A DNA stretch of 23,334 bases, from contig RPFO01001833.1 in NCBI GenBank assembly GCA_009746045.1, positions 1 to 23,334 on the forward strand. Reading direction: 5' to 3'. The first letter of the stretch is position 1; each line of letters opens with the position of its first letter. The translations under genes and the position numbers were made by a program. This document shows positions 9,048 through 16,127 of this stretch, piece after piece. A model generated the notes under the pieces. That model had not been told where the DNA came from, searched no databases, and saw nothing but the letters and a program-made list of their open reading frames with translations. This DNA comes from Mesostigma viride. Taxonomy: Eukaryota; Streptophyta; Mesostigmatophyceae; Mesostigmatales; Mesostigmataceae.

Positions 9048-9575
9048 TTAATCGTCCAGACTAGCAAGGAGAGACGCGCGGATGGCGGCCATGCGCATCT
9101 CGTATGGCGTCATCGCGACAGGTGGCGGTGGTGGAGGTGGGAGCTGTCGGGTCTTGATCGGGGGTGGCGGAGAGTCCGGCTCTGTCTCCTTGGGCTTTCG
9201 ACCCCGTCTTGGTTTTGGCGTGTCGGCGGGGGTTGAGGCGACTGAATCTTCAGCGAGAAGGCGTTCAATCCGCGATTTGTTGCGGGCTTCTTGCAGCTCG
9301 AGTTCGACTAGCCTTTGCCGCTGAATCTCCAATTCCTTTGCAAGGACCTTTCGTTTCGTTATCTCTGCCTCCTTTTCCTCGTTTCGTCTCTTCTCCCTCT
9401 CGGCTTTTGCGCGTTGCTGGTAAACCCTCATTTTGTCGCGAAGGGCTTTTTTCTGTTCATCATTCAGCGGTTGTCCCTTTCGAATTGTCTTGACCAGGTC
9501 AACCTGCTCTTCCCGCGTCTCGGCGAAGGTTTCGTCTTGGTAGCTCGTTGGGGTCTCTGAAGCCTCAGAGGCCAT
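9048..9575 (-). CDS. Coiled-coil, AT-hook and polyproline protein
   Basis: This 175-aa acidic/basic protein is not recognised. Residues about 35-110 form a long charged helix (heptad-like EKRRNEEKEAEITKRK), probably a coiled coil. Residues about 120-132 are KPRRGRKPKE, an AT-hook-like DNA-binding patch. Residues about 135-150 contain PPPP and PPPPPPP runs, and a short helical tail ends ASLLASLDD. It is the first gene of the minus-strand block and shares the 24-bp divergent promoter with the fiber-like gene. A DNA-binding scaffold or transcription role is possible but unproven. Confidence 0.6.
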   Translation of the reverse strand: MASEASETPTSYQDETFAETREEQVDLVKTIRKGQPLNDEQKKALRDKMRVYQQRAKAEREKRRNEEKEAEITKRKVLAKELEIQRQRLVELELQEARNKSRIERLLAEDSVASTPADTPKPRRGRKPKETEPDSPPPPIKTRQLPPPPPPPVAMTPYEMRMAAIRASLLASLDD

Positions 9576-9599
9576 GTTTATATTCTAGGTAGATAATAA
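9576..9599. promoter_or_regulatory. 24-bp divergent promoter between the two gene blocks
   Basis: Only 24 bp separate the start codons of the minus-strand coiled-coil gene (9575) and the plus-strand fiber-like gene (9600). The sequence is AT-rich, with TTTATATTCTAGG on the plus strand and TTTATTATCTACC on the minus strand. It is the switch point between replication and virion gene blocks. Confidence 0.55.
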
Positions 9600-12512
9600 A
9601 TGGTCGTTCTAACAACATTGAGCAGACCGACCAATCTCGCCACCGGGTTAACGCTCGACCCTGAAATGGAGGAGCGTGTTTCTAACATCGAAACAGACAT
9701 AGATGGGCTTCAAGCTAGCGTTACGTTACTTCTTGGCACTTCACATCCATTCGATGAGTCACTCGTTGTCGACGGATTCAAAATTTTCTACCCGAGCCAG
9801 CCGACAAATGTGCGACTCGGAGACAATTACGACGACGAGACCGCAAGCGACCCATCGGAACTTGCTTACAGTCTCGTCGTGAATGGGTATTCCTATTTTA
9901 AATCAGGGACTACTTTAGTCGACGATCTCACTCTAAATGAACCTTACCTTACGGCGAAAGTGGGAGCAACCCAGTACCACGTCTTCGACTTTAGCCCTGA
10001 TACGTTGCTAGACCCTGGTGGCAGAGTCCTGACCCGCGCGCAATTGGACTACCTTTTTGACCAACACGGGGTAGGCAAAACGTCGATAGCTAACTTGAAC
10101 GGGGATTTCGTCCTCCATCTCGAAGACGGGACGACCGTGTCGCACCAAAACGCGTTCAACGTCATCAATGACCAGGATGTGCGAGTCCAGCTGCCCTACA
10201 ACGTTACGAATGGCGACGCGAGTGGAATCTGTAAGTTTACCTATCGCGACTACCACACGACCCAGGCGCGCACGGGGGAGAGCGTTGTGGACGGAGAGGT
10301 AGGATATCCATACTTTTCCGACTCTTTCTATGGTCTCGGCGGATCTCGATTTAACGGCCTCCCTCTCCGCGTGGAGTTGTTGTCTTTCGCCACGATTCGC
10401 GACGACAACCGACGCCTTCCACTAACTGGGAGATCCTTCACCATCACGCGTACATACTCGCCACTGACGGACTGGCGAATGGGTCCGATTGACCCTGTGA
10501 ACGCACTCTACTGGAGCACCAATCCAACCACCGCTAATTGGGAGGTCGTAGAGGGAACGACCCTCAAACAGGGCATAAAGATGACGACCCCCTTCGCATA
10601 CCAACGCAAACTCCCCATCAGGTGGTACATGAATTCCACCCAGCTCACGCCGACCACTCCGACCATCGGCGGAGTCTCCCTCTCGCAAAACGGGGGACTG
10701 CGCGGGGAAGACGCCGTAATCACCGCGCCAGTCGCGGCAGATAGTAACAAGTATATGAACTACGAGATAGACGTCTACAACGACTCGACCCTCACCTCCT
10801 ACACCACCCACAAAGGAGGGGTGATGGTATGCGTTTCAAAAATGAGCCAACTGCACTCCGGCATCCGGACACCAAGTTCCTATATTTCATATCTAAATCC
10901 TGTAAAAATCGCGATCAACGGCGTCTACGCAGACCATGATGTGGGGTGGGGAAAGTCGTTGCCTCCTCTCACCGGTTTTCATCTGTTGGCGAACGGAGTA
11001 TCTCAAGGGGCCTTGGATGGGACGTTGAAGACAACGACGTTTCAAAATCCATCCGAAGGCGATGATGTAGAACTCAGATACAGGATCGTAACCGTAAAGG
11101 ACTCGCCAAACCTGTCAGGAGATACCGTGGAGATAGACGGCCCCGCTACGACGCTCCATTCTCTAGAATCATTCTCGCGCCACTCCGTGACCACGCTGCA
11201 AGCAGAAGCTTCGAAATACTACTTTGAAGGGTCTCCCGAAAAATTCTTTTTTGTAAAAACAGCCACTCCGGCACCAAGCAAATGTGTTGTTTTTTCAGAG
11301 CAGCTCATAGACGGCCCATTTCTATTGTGTTTTCGGCTATATTTGGGCAGCAACGATGCTTTCGTCTCGTTTGCAGAAAATACTATGTCTTTGACGAATA
11401 AATATCACCCGGCCACGACAGATGCCCATCAGAATTGGAGAAATGCGGCTACGACGCATTGGGGTATGCTGGGTATCAATCTGCACCATAGTGACTATGC
11501 ACTCGACCTGTTTGACAATCTGAAGTCGAAGGTTCGATACACGTTAAACTCATCATGGAGACAACAAAACAGCTACTGGGTGGCATTTCGAAGAAAATCG
11601 GATGGGAAGGTGGAGCGTTATATATCCAAAACAACTCCTCAAGAACTTAGTGACATGACTAAAATCTCAAACTCGTCCGGTATATTTACAACCACTCCTA
11701 TAGACATTCTTGACCCGTACATTCCGATGCCCCTCCGACCAGTCTTCCACTTGAGCGGAGAGTACCACGGCGCGTATGTCTGGCCAATCAAAGATGACCT
11801 ACAAGACATAGAGTTCGACTCTCTAAAAACCAACAACCCATCCGGATCGTACACAGCCGTCGGAGACGTGTTGGAGCTGCGTCACAGGTCCACCTCGTCG
11901 AGGAATTGTAGCATTTTTGGCAAATATAGCGTCACAAAACCCGTACCGGGTGTGGCGGATACTTGGTTTAAGGAGCTAACACTCACGAATGAGAGTGTCA
12001 TCCGCACGGTTGTTAAGTGTCCCGATGTTCAATACGGCGTGCAAATTAACCAATATACTGCCAAAATATATGGGATTCTACCAGCTCGTCAGTCGGTAAG
12101 GAAGTTTTATGTAAGACTTGGATTTTCAAACACCAAGTTGAGCAATGATCCGTTGCTTATCAGCGTAGTCGTTGGAGAAGCGTGGACTGGCGGTTTTTCT
12201 ACAACGACAATATCAAAATCCTCGTCGTACGTTGACATAACCTGTGATCATATTTCACTGGTTGATCCTCCAGTTACTGGTATGATCCATTTGGCGACCG
12301 TGACGTTCCAGGTATTAGATCCAACAGTATCTGGCCCGACCCCGCTTTTATTTGCTTCTAGCCTAAGCTACTATTATGGTTCAAGCCTGTCGTCAATTGG
12401 CGGCAATCACGGGATGGACGTGGCCCTGTATGAAGATGTCCGAGAAACTAGGCGTATATCGCACACGATATTGGAAGCAGATTCTTTGGTCGGTCTGAGG
12501 CAGCCCATATAG
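9600..12512 (+). CDS. Large fiber-like virion protein, N-terminal 970 aa of an interrupted gene
   Basis: The frame runs 970 aa and is closed by a TAG (12510-12512) formed exactly at the junction with the palindrome insertion. The C-terminal part continues in the same frame at 13737-14147. Residues about 22-45 form a short amphipathic helix (MEERVSNIETDIDGLQ) that could be a trimerising coiled coil. The rest is rich in beta-prone, Thr/Ser/Asn/Tyr-containing segments typical of viral fibers or spikes, with no catalytic motif. It begins the virion block, next to capsid genes. I do not recognise the family; a surface or tail-fiber role is inferred from position, size and composition. Confidence 0.65.
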   Translation: MVVLTTLSRPTNLATGLTLDPEMEERVSNIETDIDGLQASVTLLLGTSHPFDESLVVDGFKIFYPSQPTNVRLGDNYDDETASDPSELAYSLVVNGYSYFKSGTTLVDDLTLNEPYLTAKVGATQYHVFDFSPDTLLDPGGRVLTRAQLDYLFDQHGVGKTSIANLNGDFVLHLEDGTTVSHQNAFNVINDQDVRVQLPYNVTNGDASGICKFTYRDYHTTQARTGESVVDGEVGYPYFSDSFYGLGGSRFNGLPLRVELLSFATIRDDNRRLPLTGRSFTITRTYSPLTDWRMGPIDPVNALYWSTNPTTANWEVVEGTTLKQGIKMTTPFAYQRKLPIRWYMNSTQLTPTTPTIGGVSLSQNGGLRGEDAVITAPVAADSNKYMNYEIDVYNDSTLTSYTTHKGGVMVCVSKMSQLHSGIRTPSSYISYLNPVKIAINGVYADHDVGWGKSLPPLTGFHLLANGVSQGALDGTLKTTTFQNPSEGDDVELRYRIVTVKDSPNLSGDTVEIDGPATTLHSLESFSRHSVTTLQAEASKYYFEGSPEKFFFVKTATPAPSKCVVFSEQLIDGPFLLCFRLYLGSNDAFVSFAENTMSLTNKYHPATTDAHQNWRNAATTHWGMLGINLHHSDYALDLFDNLKSKVRYTLNSSWRQQNSYWVAFRRKSDGKVERYISKTTPQELSDMTKISNSSGIFTTTPIDILDPYIPMPLRPVFHLSGEYHGAYVWPIKDDLQDIEFDSLKTNNPSGSYTAVGDVLELRHRSTSSRNCSIFGKYSVTKPVPGVADTWFKELTLTNESVIRTVVKCPDVQYGVQINQYTAKIYGILPARQSVRKFYVRLGFSNTKLSNDPLLISVVVGEAWTGGFSTTTISKSSSYVDITCDHISLVDPPVTGMIHLATVTFQVLDPTVSGPTPLLFASSLSYYYGSSLSSIGGNHGMDVALYEDVRETRRISHTILEADSLVGLRQPI

Positions 12513-12716
12513 TTACGTTAAATAGTGCCGGAACCTTTTGCCGCCTGAGGCAAATCGGGCCGGAACACTATTTTGCCCGGAATAACCACTTCCGAGCACC
12601 CAAGTTAATTCGGCCGAATTAACTTGGGTGCTCGGAAGTGGTTATTCCGGGCAAAATAGTGTTCCGGCCCGATTTGCCTCAGGCGGCAAAAGGTTCCGGC
12701 ACTATTTAACGTAACT
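12511..12716. repeat. Palindrome P1, 206 bp
   Basis: Perfect palindrome centred on CGG|CCG at 12613/12614. Each 103-bp arm also holds smaller inverted repeats (AAATAGTG/CACTATTT and TTTGCC/GGCAAA), so nested hairpins can form. It carries the GGGCCGGAACACTATT variant, shared with P2. Confidence 0.93.
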
Positions 12717-12848
12717 AAAACCTGGCCTCGTGGAGGGGGGACGAAGAGCCCGAGACATCCGCCTAGGCCGCTGAGCACGCACCACTAAATGCGCCGGAGC
12801 TGCCTCAGTGAGGATTCGAACCCCTGACCTCCAAGGTGCACAGGTTTT
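12717..12848 (-). repeat. Spacer S1, 132 bp
   Basis: The ends are AAAACCT and AGGTTTT, an inverted pair continuous with the palindrome arms. It is identical to S2 as far as I can read. On the minus strand it contains an exact RNA polymerase III B-box/T-loop sequence GGTTCGAATCC. Confidence 0.85.
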
Positions 12849-12889
12849 AGTTACGTTAAATAGTGCCGGAACCTTTTGCCGCCTGAGGC
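12802..12889 (-). other. tRNA-like cloverleaf across S1/P2 junction
   Basis: On the minus strand 88 nt can be folded as a tRNA. The acceptor is GCCTCAG/CTGAGGC (7/7), the D stem CGG/CCG with GG in the loop, and the anticodon stem GCAC/GTGC with an oversized 21-nt loop. A type-II variable arm (ACC/GGT), a T arm around GGTTCGAATCC and discriminator A follow. The 5' half comes from the palindrome and the 3' half from the spacer. The A box is poor and the large loop would need an intron, so a functional tRNA is doubtful. Confidence 0.3.
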
Positions 12890-13055
12890 AAATCGGGCCG
12901 GAACACTATTTTGCCCGGAATAACCACTTCCGAGCACCCAAGTTAATTCGGCCGAATTAACTTGGGTGCTCGGAAGTGGTTATTCCGGGCAAAATAGTGT
13001 TCCGGCCCGATTTGCCTCAGGCGGCAAAAAGGTTCCGGCACTATTTAACGTAACT
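12849..13055. repeat. Palindrome P2, 207 bp
   Basis: Same as P1 except for one extra A in the right arm (GGCAAAAAGG). It carries the GGGCCGGAACACTATT variant. Confidence 0.93.
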
Positions 13056-13187
13056 AAAACCTGGCCTCGTGGAGGGGGGACGAAGAGCCCGAGACATCCG
13101 CCTAGGCCGCTGAGCACGCACCACTAAATGCGCCGGAGCTGCCTCAGTGAGGATTCGAACCCCTGACCTCCAAGGTGCACAGGTTTT
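13056..13187 (-). repeat. Spacer S2, 132 bp
   Basis: Same orientation and sequence as S1, with the B-box-like GGTTCGAATCC on the minus strand. Confidence 0.85.
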
Positions 13188-13229
13188 AGTTACGTTAAAT
13201 AGTGCCGGAACCTTTTTGCCGCCTGAGGC
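13141..13229 (-). other. tRNA-like cloverleaf across S2/P3 junction
   Basis: Second copy of the fold at the S1/P2 junction, one base longer because the P3 left arm has five T residues where P2 has four. The same doubts apply. Confidence 0.28.
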
Positions 13230-13394
13230 AAATCGGTCCGTAACACTATTTTGCCCGGAATAACCACTTCCGAGCACCCAAGTTAATTCGGCCGAATTAA
13301 CTTGGGTGCTCGGAAGTGGTTATTCCGGGCAAAATAGTGTTACGGACCGATTTGCCTCAGGCGGCAAAAGGTTCCGGCACTATTTAACGTAACT
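13188..13394. repeat. Palindrome P3, 207 bp
   Basis: As P1, but with the paired variant GGTCCGTAACACTATT in both arms, shared with P4, and one extra T in the left arm. Matching changes in both arms of one palindrome indicate arm-to-arm conversion or copying through a hairpin. Confidence 0.93.
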
Positions 13395-13441
13395 AAAACC
13401 TGTGCAACTTGGAGGTCAGGGGTTCGAATCCTCACTGAGGC
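13354..13441 (+). other. tRNA-like cloverleaf across P3/S3 junction
   Basis: Plus-strand copy of the tRNA-like fold, 88 nt, with discriminator A at 13442. The C-to-A change of S3 falls in the variable-arm stem (ACC/GGT becomes AAC/GGT), which weakens that stem. Confidence 0.28.
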
Positions 13442-13526
13442 AGCTCCGGCGCATTTAGTGGTGCGTGCTCAGCGGCCTAGGCGGATGTCTCGGGCTCTTC
13501 GTCCCCCCTCCACGAGGCCAGGTTTT
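13395..13526 (+). repeat. Spacer S3, 132 bp, inverted
   Basis: Reverse complement of S1/S2 with one substitution (GTGCAACTTGG here, GTGCACCTTGG in the others). The B-box-like sequence is on the plus strand. Confidence 0.85.
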
Positions 13527-13732
13527 AGTTACGTTAAATAGTGCCGGAACCTTTTGCCGCCTGAGGCAAATCGGTCCGTAACACTATTTTGCCCGGAATA
13601 ACCACTTCCGAGCACCCAAGTTAATTCGGCCGAATTAACTTGGGTGCTCGGAAGTGGTTATTCCGGGCAAAATAGTGTTACGGACCGATTTGCCTCAGGC
13701 GGCAAAAGGTTCCGGCACTATTTAACGTAACT
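13527..13732. repeat. Palindrome P4, 206 bp
   Basis: Perfect palindrome with the GGTCCGTAACACTATT variant; its right end borders the CATAT duplication at 13733. Confidence 0.93.
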
Positions 13733-13736
13733 CATA

Positions 13737-14147
13737 TACGACTACCCGCTTCCGCAATTTTGGCACGGCGCCCCTGTGGCCGTGATGTCTTTCCACGACC
13801 CGGCCACACAATCGGAACTAACTCTTCCGACCGCGTTGACCAATATCCTTGTCAGGTTAACATTTGATAACAACCCACCAACGATTCTCGACATATCAAA
13901 CCCATATCGCTTAACGGCTAGCGGCCTGTCCGTCTGGCCGGTAAACGTTATAATTGGCAGCAACTGGAATGTTGTTTCAGGATACGAGGAGGATGACGGG
14001 GTGTTTGAAATCGCATTGCGGATTCCTCGCATCACCACTGACACGTCAACAAACATAGACTCTCTACGGCGTTTTGCAAGTCGCGCGCTGGAAAAATGGC
14101 CGTGTCGACTAACAAGACCCTCACTTGGACGTTATAAAAATCTATGA
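13737..14147 (+). pseudogene. C-terminal fragment of the fiber-like gene
   Basis: Downstream of the palindrome array an open frame continues in the same phase as 9600-12512 once insert and duplication are discounted. It runs about 136 codons to TGA 14145-14147 and has no proper start of its own (first Met at 13782). The sequence is beta-prone with hydrophobic clusters, then a basic tail (SRALEKWPCRLTRPSLGRYK). The whole gene would have been about 1100 codons. The fragment is probably not translated in this copy. Confidence 0.8.
14133..14140 (+). promoter_or_regulatory. TATA-like element upstream of zinc-finger gene
   Basis: TATAAAAA lies 20-27 bp before the ATG at 14160, overlapping the end of the fiber-like gene. 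It could drive the zinc-finger/penton/small-protein/capsid run. Confidence 0.4.
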
Positions 14148-14159
14148 TTATATGCAGAA

Positions 14160-14663
14160 ATGGCAAGGCGTCAGAAATCAGCACGGCGCCGTCCTTCAAG
14201 TAAAAGGGGAAAACCGAAGCGTAAGGTCGCACCCCAGTCGCAGGTGACCGCTTCATCGACCAACACCATTGTCATCCACAGCGCGCCGGTCCGAAGAGCG
14301 GTGAACAAAGGGAAGGTCGCAGAGGCGCGAGGGTTCAAGGATGCCCTTCTCATGGCGTCAGTGATGGCGAACTCTAGACCGGTCGCGTACCCCCCATTGT
14401 CCGCGTATGCCCAACCGGCCCCTGTCGCGCCGGCTCCCGAACCGGTTGTCGTCGATGAAGCAGTGGCGGCACCCCCGGAGCCTGCGGGTGTACCTGTCGG
14501 GAAACGAGTCCAGGTGGGAGGCGCGAGGTGGAAATGCCCACAACCCGGGTGTAAGAGCACGTTCGCAAACGAAAAAAACCTCCTGCTGCATCTCAGGAGG
14601 GTCCACAACACGGTCGTGGGAATTCCAAAAGAAGGCGCTGAAAAAAATCTCACAGAAGAGTAA
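14160..14663 (+). CDS. Basic C2H2 zinc-finger protein
   Basis: This 167-aa protein has a very basic N terminus (residues 1-25, many Arg/Lys), a Pro/Ala-rich middle (75-112) and one C2H2 zinc finger near the end: C126, C131, H144, H149, with WKCPQPGCKSTFANEKNLLL as the start of the motif. The basic region suggests nucleic-acid binding, and the finger suggests sequence recognition or protein contact. The next gene starts 2 bp after the stop, so the two are probably made from one transcript. It could be a virion nucleoprotein or a late regulator; the family is not known to me. Confidence 0.7.
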   Translation: MARRQKSARRRPSSKRGKPKRKVAPQSQVTASSTNTIVIHSAPVRRAVNKGKVAEARGFKDALLMASVMANSRPVAYPPLSAYAQPAPVAPAPEPVVVDEAVAAPPEPAGVPVGKRVQVGGARWKCPQPGCKSTFANEKNLLLHLRRVHNTVVGIPKEGAEKNLTEE

Positions 14664-14665
14664 AC

Positions 14666-15766
14666 ATGAGCAGCCCGCTGTTCACTGACGCCGAGATGCT
14701 CGAGATCTCTCAATGGATGACCCTCCATCCAAATGTCCCACGAGAGTTCATTGAGGCAGCCATGCTCTACTGTAAGAAGAAGCCACTCACAGGGAAGACA
14801 AGGCGCGCCATTAAAAGGGCATCGGCGAAAATTGAGGAGGCGTCGTCAAGGTTTTTGGGACAAACGAAATTACTTCTGAGCTATTGTCAGAAGAAGTGGC
14901 CGATGAAGGAGTTCATCCAGGAAACGCTGACACTCACTCTTCGCACGGAGAACCGAACTCGCGGGACGCTAGTGGATCCGGTATGGGACATCCCGGCGGG
15001 GCTCCTTGACGATTATCACGACGTCGGGCTTACCCTCATGACCATCCCGTTTGAACAGACTCACATCAGCGAAGGAAACCGATACTTCACTGTGCGTTTG
15101 TCTGGCAGCGAGTCCCCTACGAAGGTGACCTTGCCGCTCGGCTCGTACACGACTATCGAAAACCGAAAAAACATAGAGGACGTTTTGAAGGCGGTAGATC
15201 CTGGGTTCTCGGTCACGTACAACAGGGCGACTAGTCTTTTTACCGTGACAAATGCCACCGAGTTCTCTGTCGCGGTGGATGAGCCCACGGGCCGGGTGTT
15301 GGGGCTCATGGAAGGATCATATCCTTTCACAGGTGTCCTCGCTAGCAACCGGCCAGCAACGAATGGGAGACTGAGAATGGTGTATGTATACAGCGACATC
15401 GTTCGAGGAAACGTGATATCATCGTCGACAGGCACGGGATATGGAGGCCTTTTGGCCGTCTGTCCCAACATGTCGCAGTTCTTAGAACCCATTGTTTGGC
15501 AGGCAGCGACCCCTTTGTGGCAGCATCTCAAGGACTCTCCCAGCAACATCACGATCCGACTGCTCGACGAGGACGACGCTCCTATAACTGTCTACTCGGA
15601 TTGGGCTCTTCAGCTCTCCTTCCGCATAAGCCCTCAGAAGGCGATGGGAATAGAGGCGAGGAAGATCGGGAGCGTTTTGAAGTATATGGCCCTTGACAGG
15701 ACCGTCCAGCCACAAACCAGATTTATTTCTCAGCCATCTAGTACTATCGAGGACGATGAAAGTTAA
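14666..15766 (+). CDS. Penton-like minor capsid protein
   Basis: This 366-aa protein probably forms the capsid vertices. After a helical, basic N-terminal region (1-70), the pattern resembles polinton/PLV penton proteins. It has YFTVRLSGSESPTKVTLPLG (about 137-156) followed by SYTTIENRKNIEDVLKAV, then a Phe/Thr-rich strand pair, LGLMEG (about 213), MVYVYSDIV (about 238) and a late ITIRLLDEDDAPITV (about 296). This is the 'peptide loaded onto a Gly-Tyr line' layout of the single jelly-roll family. It sits between the zinc-finger gene (2-bp gap) and the small amphipathic gene, two genes before the major capsid gene, which is the usual order. Assignment rests on pattern, not alignment. Confidence 0.72.
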   Translation: MSSPLFTDAEMLEISQWMTLHPNVPREFIEAAMLYCKKKPLTGKTRRAIKRASAKIEEASSRFLGQTKLLLSYCQKKWPMKEFIQETLTLTLRTENRTRGTLVDPVWDIPAGLLDDYHDVGLTLMTIPFEQTHISEGNRYFTVRLSGSESPTKVTLPLGSYTTIENRKNIEDVLKAVDPGFSVTYNRATSLFTVTNATEFSVAVDEPTGRVLGLMEGSYPFTGVLASNRPATNGRLRMVYVYSDIVRGNVISSSTGTGYGGLLAVCPNMSQFLEPIVWQAATPLWQHLKDSPSNITIRLLDEDDAPITVYSDWALQLSFRISPQKAMGIEARKIGSVLKYMALDRTVQPQTRFISQPSSTIEDDES

Positions 15767-16112
15767 TTTTGGAGCAATCGGAAACGTGGCTAGACGCGTG
15801 GGAGAGTTTGCCGGCAACGCTATCAAGAGGGTCGGCGACGGGGCGGCCATCGTGTCAGCTGTCAAGAAAGCCGGGCACGTCGCTGGCGAAGTCATCTCAA
15901 AAATTGGCGACGGGGCGCGGGCTGCCAAACAGGCGGCGGGCATTGTCGATTCCGCGCTCGGACACATCCCATCCAACATGATCGCGAAGAGTACGCTGCT
16001 CGGGAAAGCGTACTCGGTCGCAAACACTGGTCTGAGCGCCTTGTCCAACCTCGAAAGACGGGTTGATGGAGCGAAGGTAAAAAATCCCATACTCGGCCAG
16101 CTTCTTCAGTAA
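15756..16112 (+). CDS. Small amphipathic Ala/Gly-rich virion protein
   Basis: The ATG at 15756-15758 overlaps the end of the penton gene by 11 bp (ATGAAAGTTAA), suggesting coupled translation; the longer frame from 15693 would run deep inside the penton gene. The 118-aa product has many small residues and regular Lys/Arg (VARRVGEFAGNAIKRVGDGA), giving amphipathic helices with two similar segments (KRVGDGA and SKIGDGARA). Proteins like this between penton and major capsid genes in polintons and adenovirus relatives include pVI/pX-like cement or membrane-disrupting proteins. That analogy is inference. Confidence 0.6.
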   Translation: MKVNFGAIGNVARRVGEFAGNAIKRVGDGAAIVSAVKKAGHVAGEVISKIGDGARAAKQAAGIVDSALGHIPSNMIAKSTLLGKAYSVANTGLSALSNLERRVDGAKVKNPILGQLLQ

Positions 16113-16127
16113 AAATATCTCATTCGA

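Larger units (their letters stand above)
12511..13732. mobile_element. Palindrome-spacer array inserted in the fiber-like gene
   Basis: The 1222-bp insertion is flanked by CATAT on both sides (12506-12510 and 13733-13737), a 5-bp target duplication. Its ends are AGTTACGTTAAATAG and the reverse complement. Inside are four palindromes (P1 12511-12716, P2 12849-13055, P3 13188-13394, P4 13527-13732) alternating with three 132-bp spacers (S1, S2, S3), with S3 inverted. Insert plus one duplication is 1227 bp, a multiple of three, so exact loss would rejoin the reading frame. No transposase is encoded, so it must be mobilised in trans, like a foldback element or composite MITE. Confidence 0.9.

Noticed and set aside
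9048-9575. Plus-strand frames opposite the coiled-coil gene (for example 9164-9493)
   Set aside because: Antisense shadows of a charged coiled-coil sequence with Leu/Phe-rich, non-protein-like translation.
13395-13526. Circularly permuted tRNA gene inside a single spacer
   Set aside because: The spacer ends (AAAACCT and AGGTTTT) could pair as an anticodon stem, but no 5' acceptor strand matching CTGAGGC lies at the right distance before AGGTTTT, so only the junction fold is kept as a weak candidate.
12511-13732. CRISPR array
   Set aside because: Regular repeats and spacers, but repeats are over 200 bp perfect palindromes, the spacers are all the same sequence, and there is a target duplication; this is a mobile element in a eukaryotic context.
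15693-15755. Longer start for the small amphipathic protein
   Set aside because: The added residues overlap the penton gene throughout and look unrelated; ATG at 15756 with an 11-bp overlap is the simpler start.
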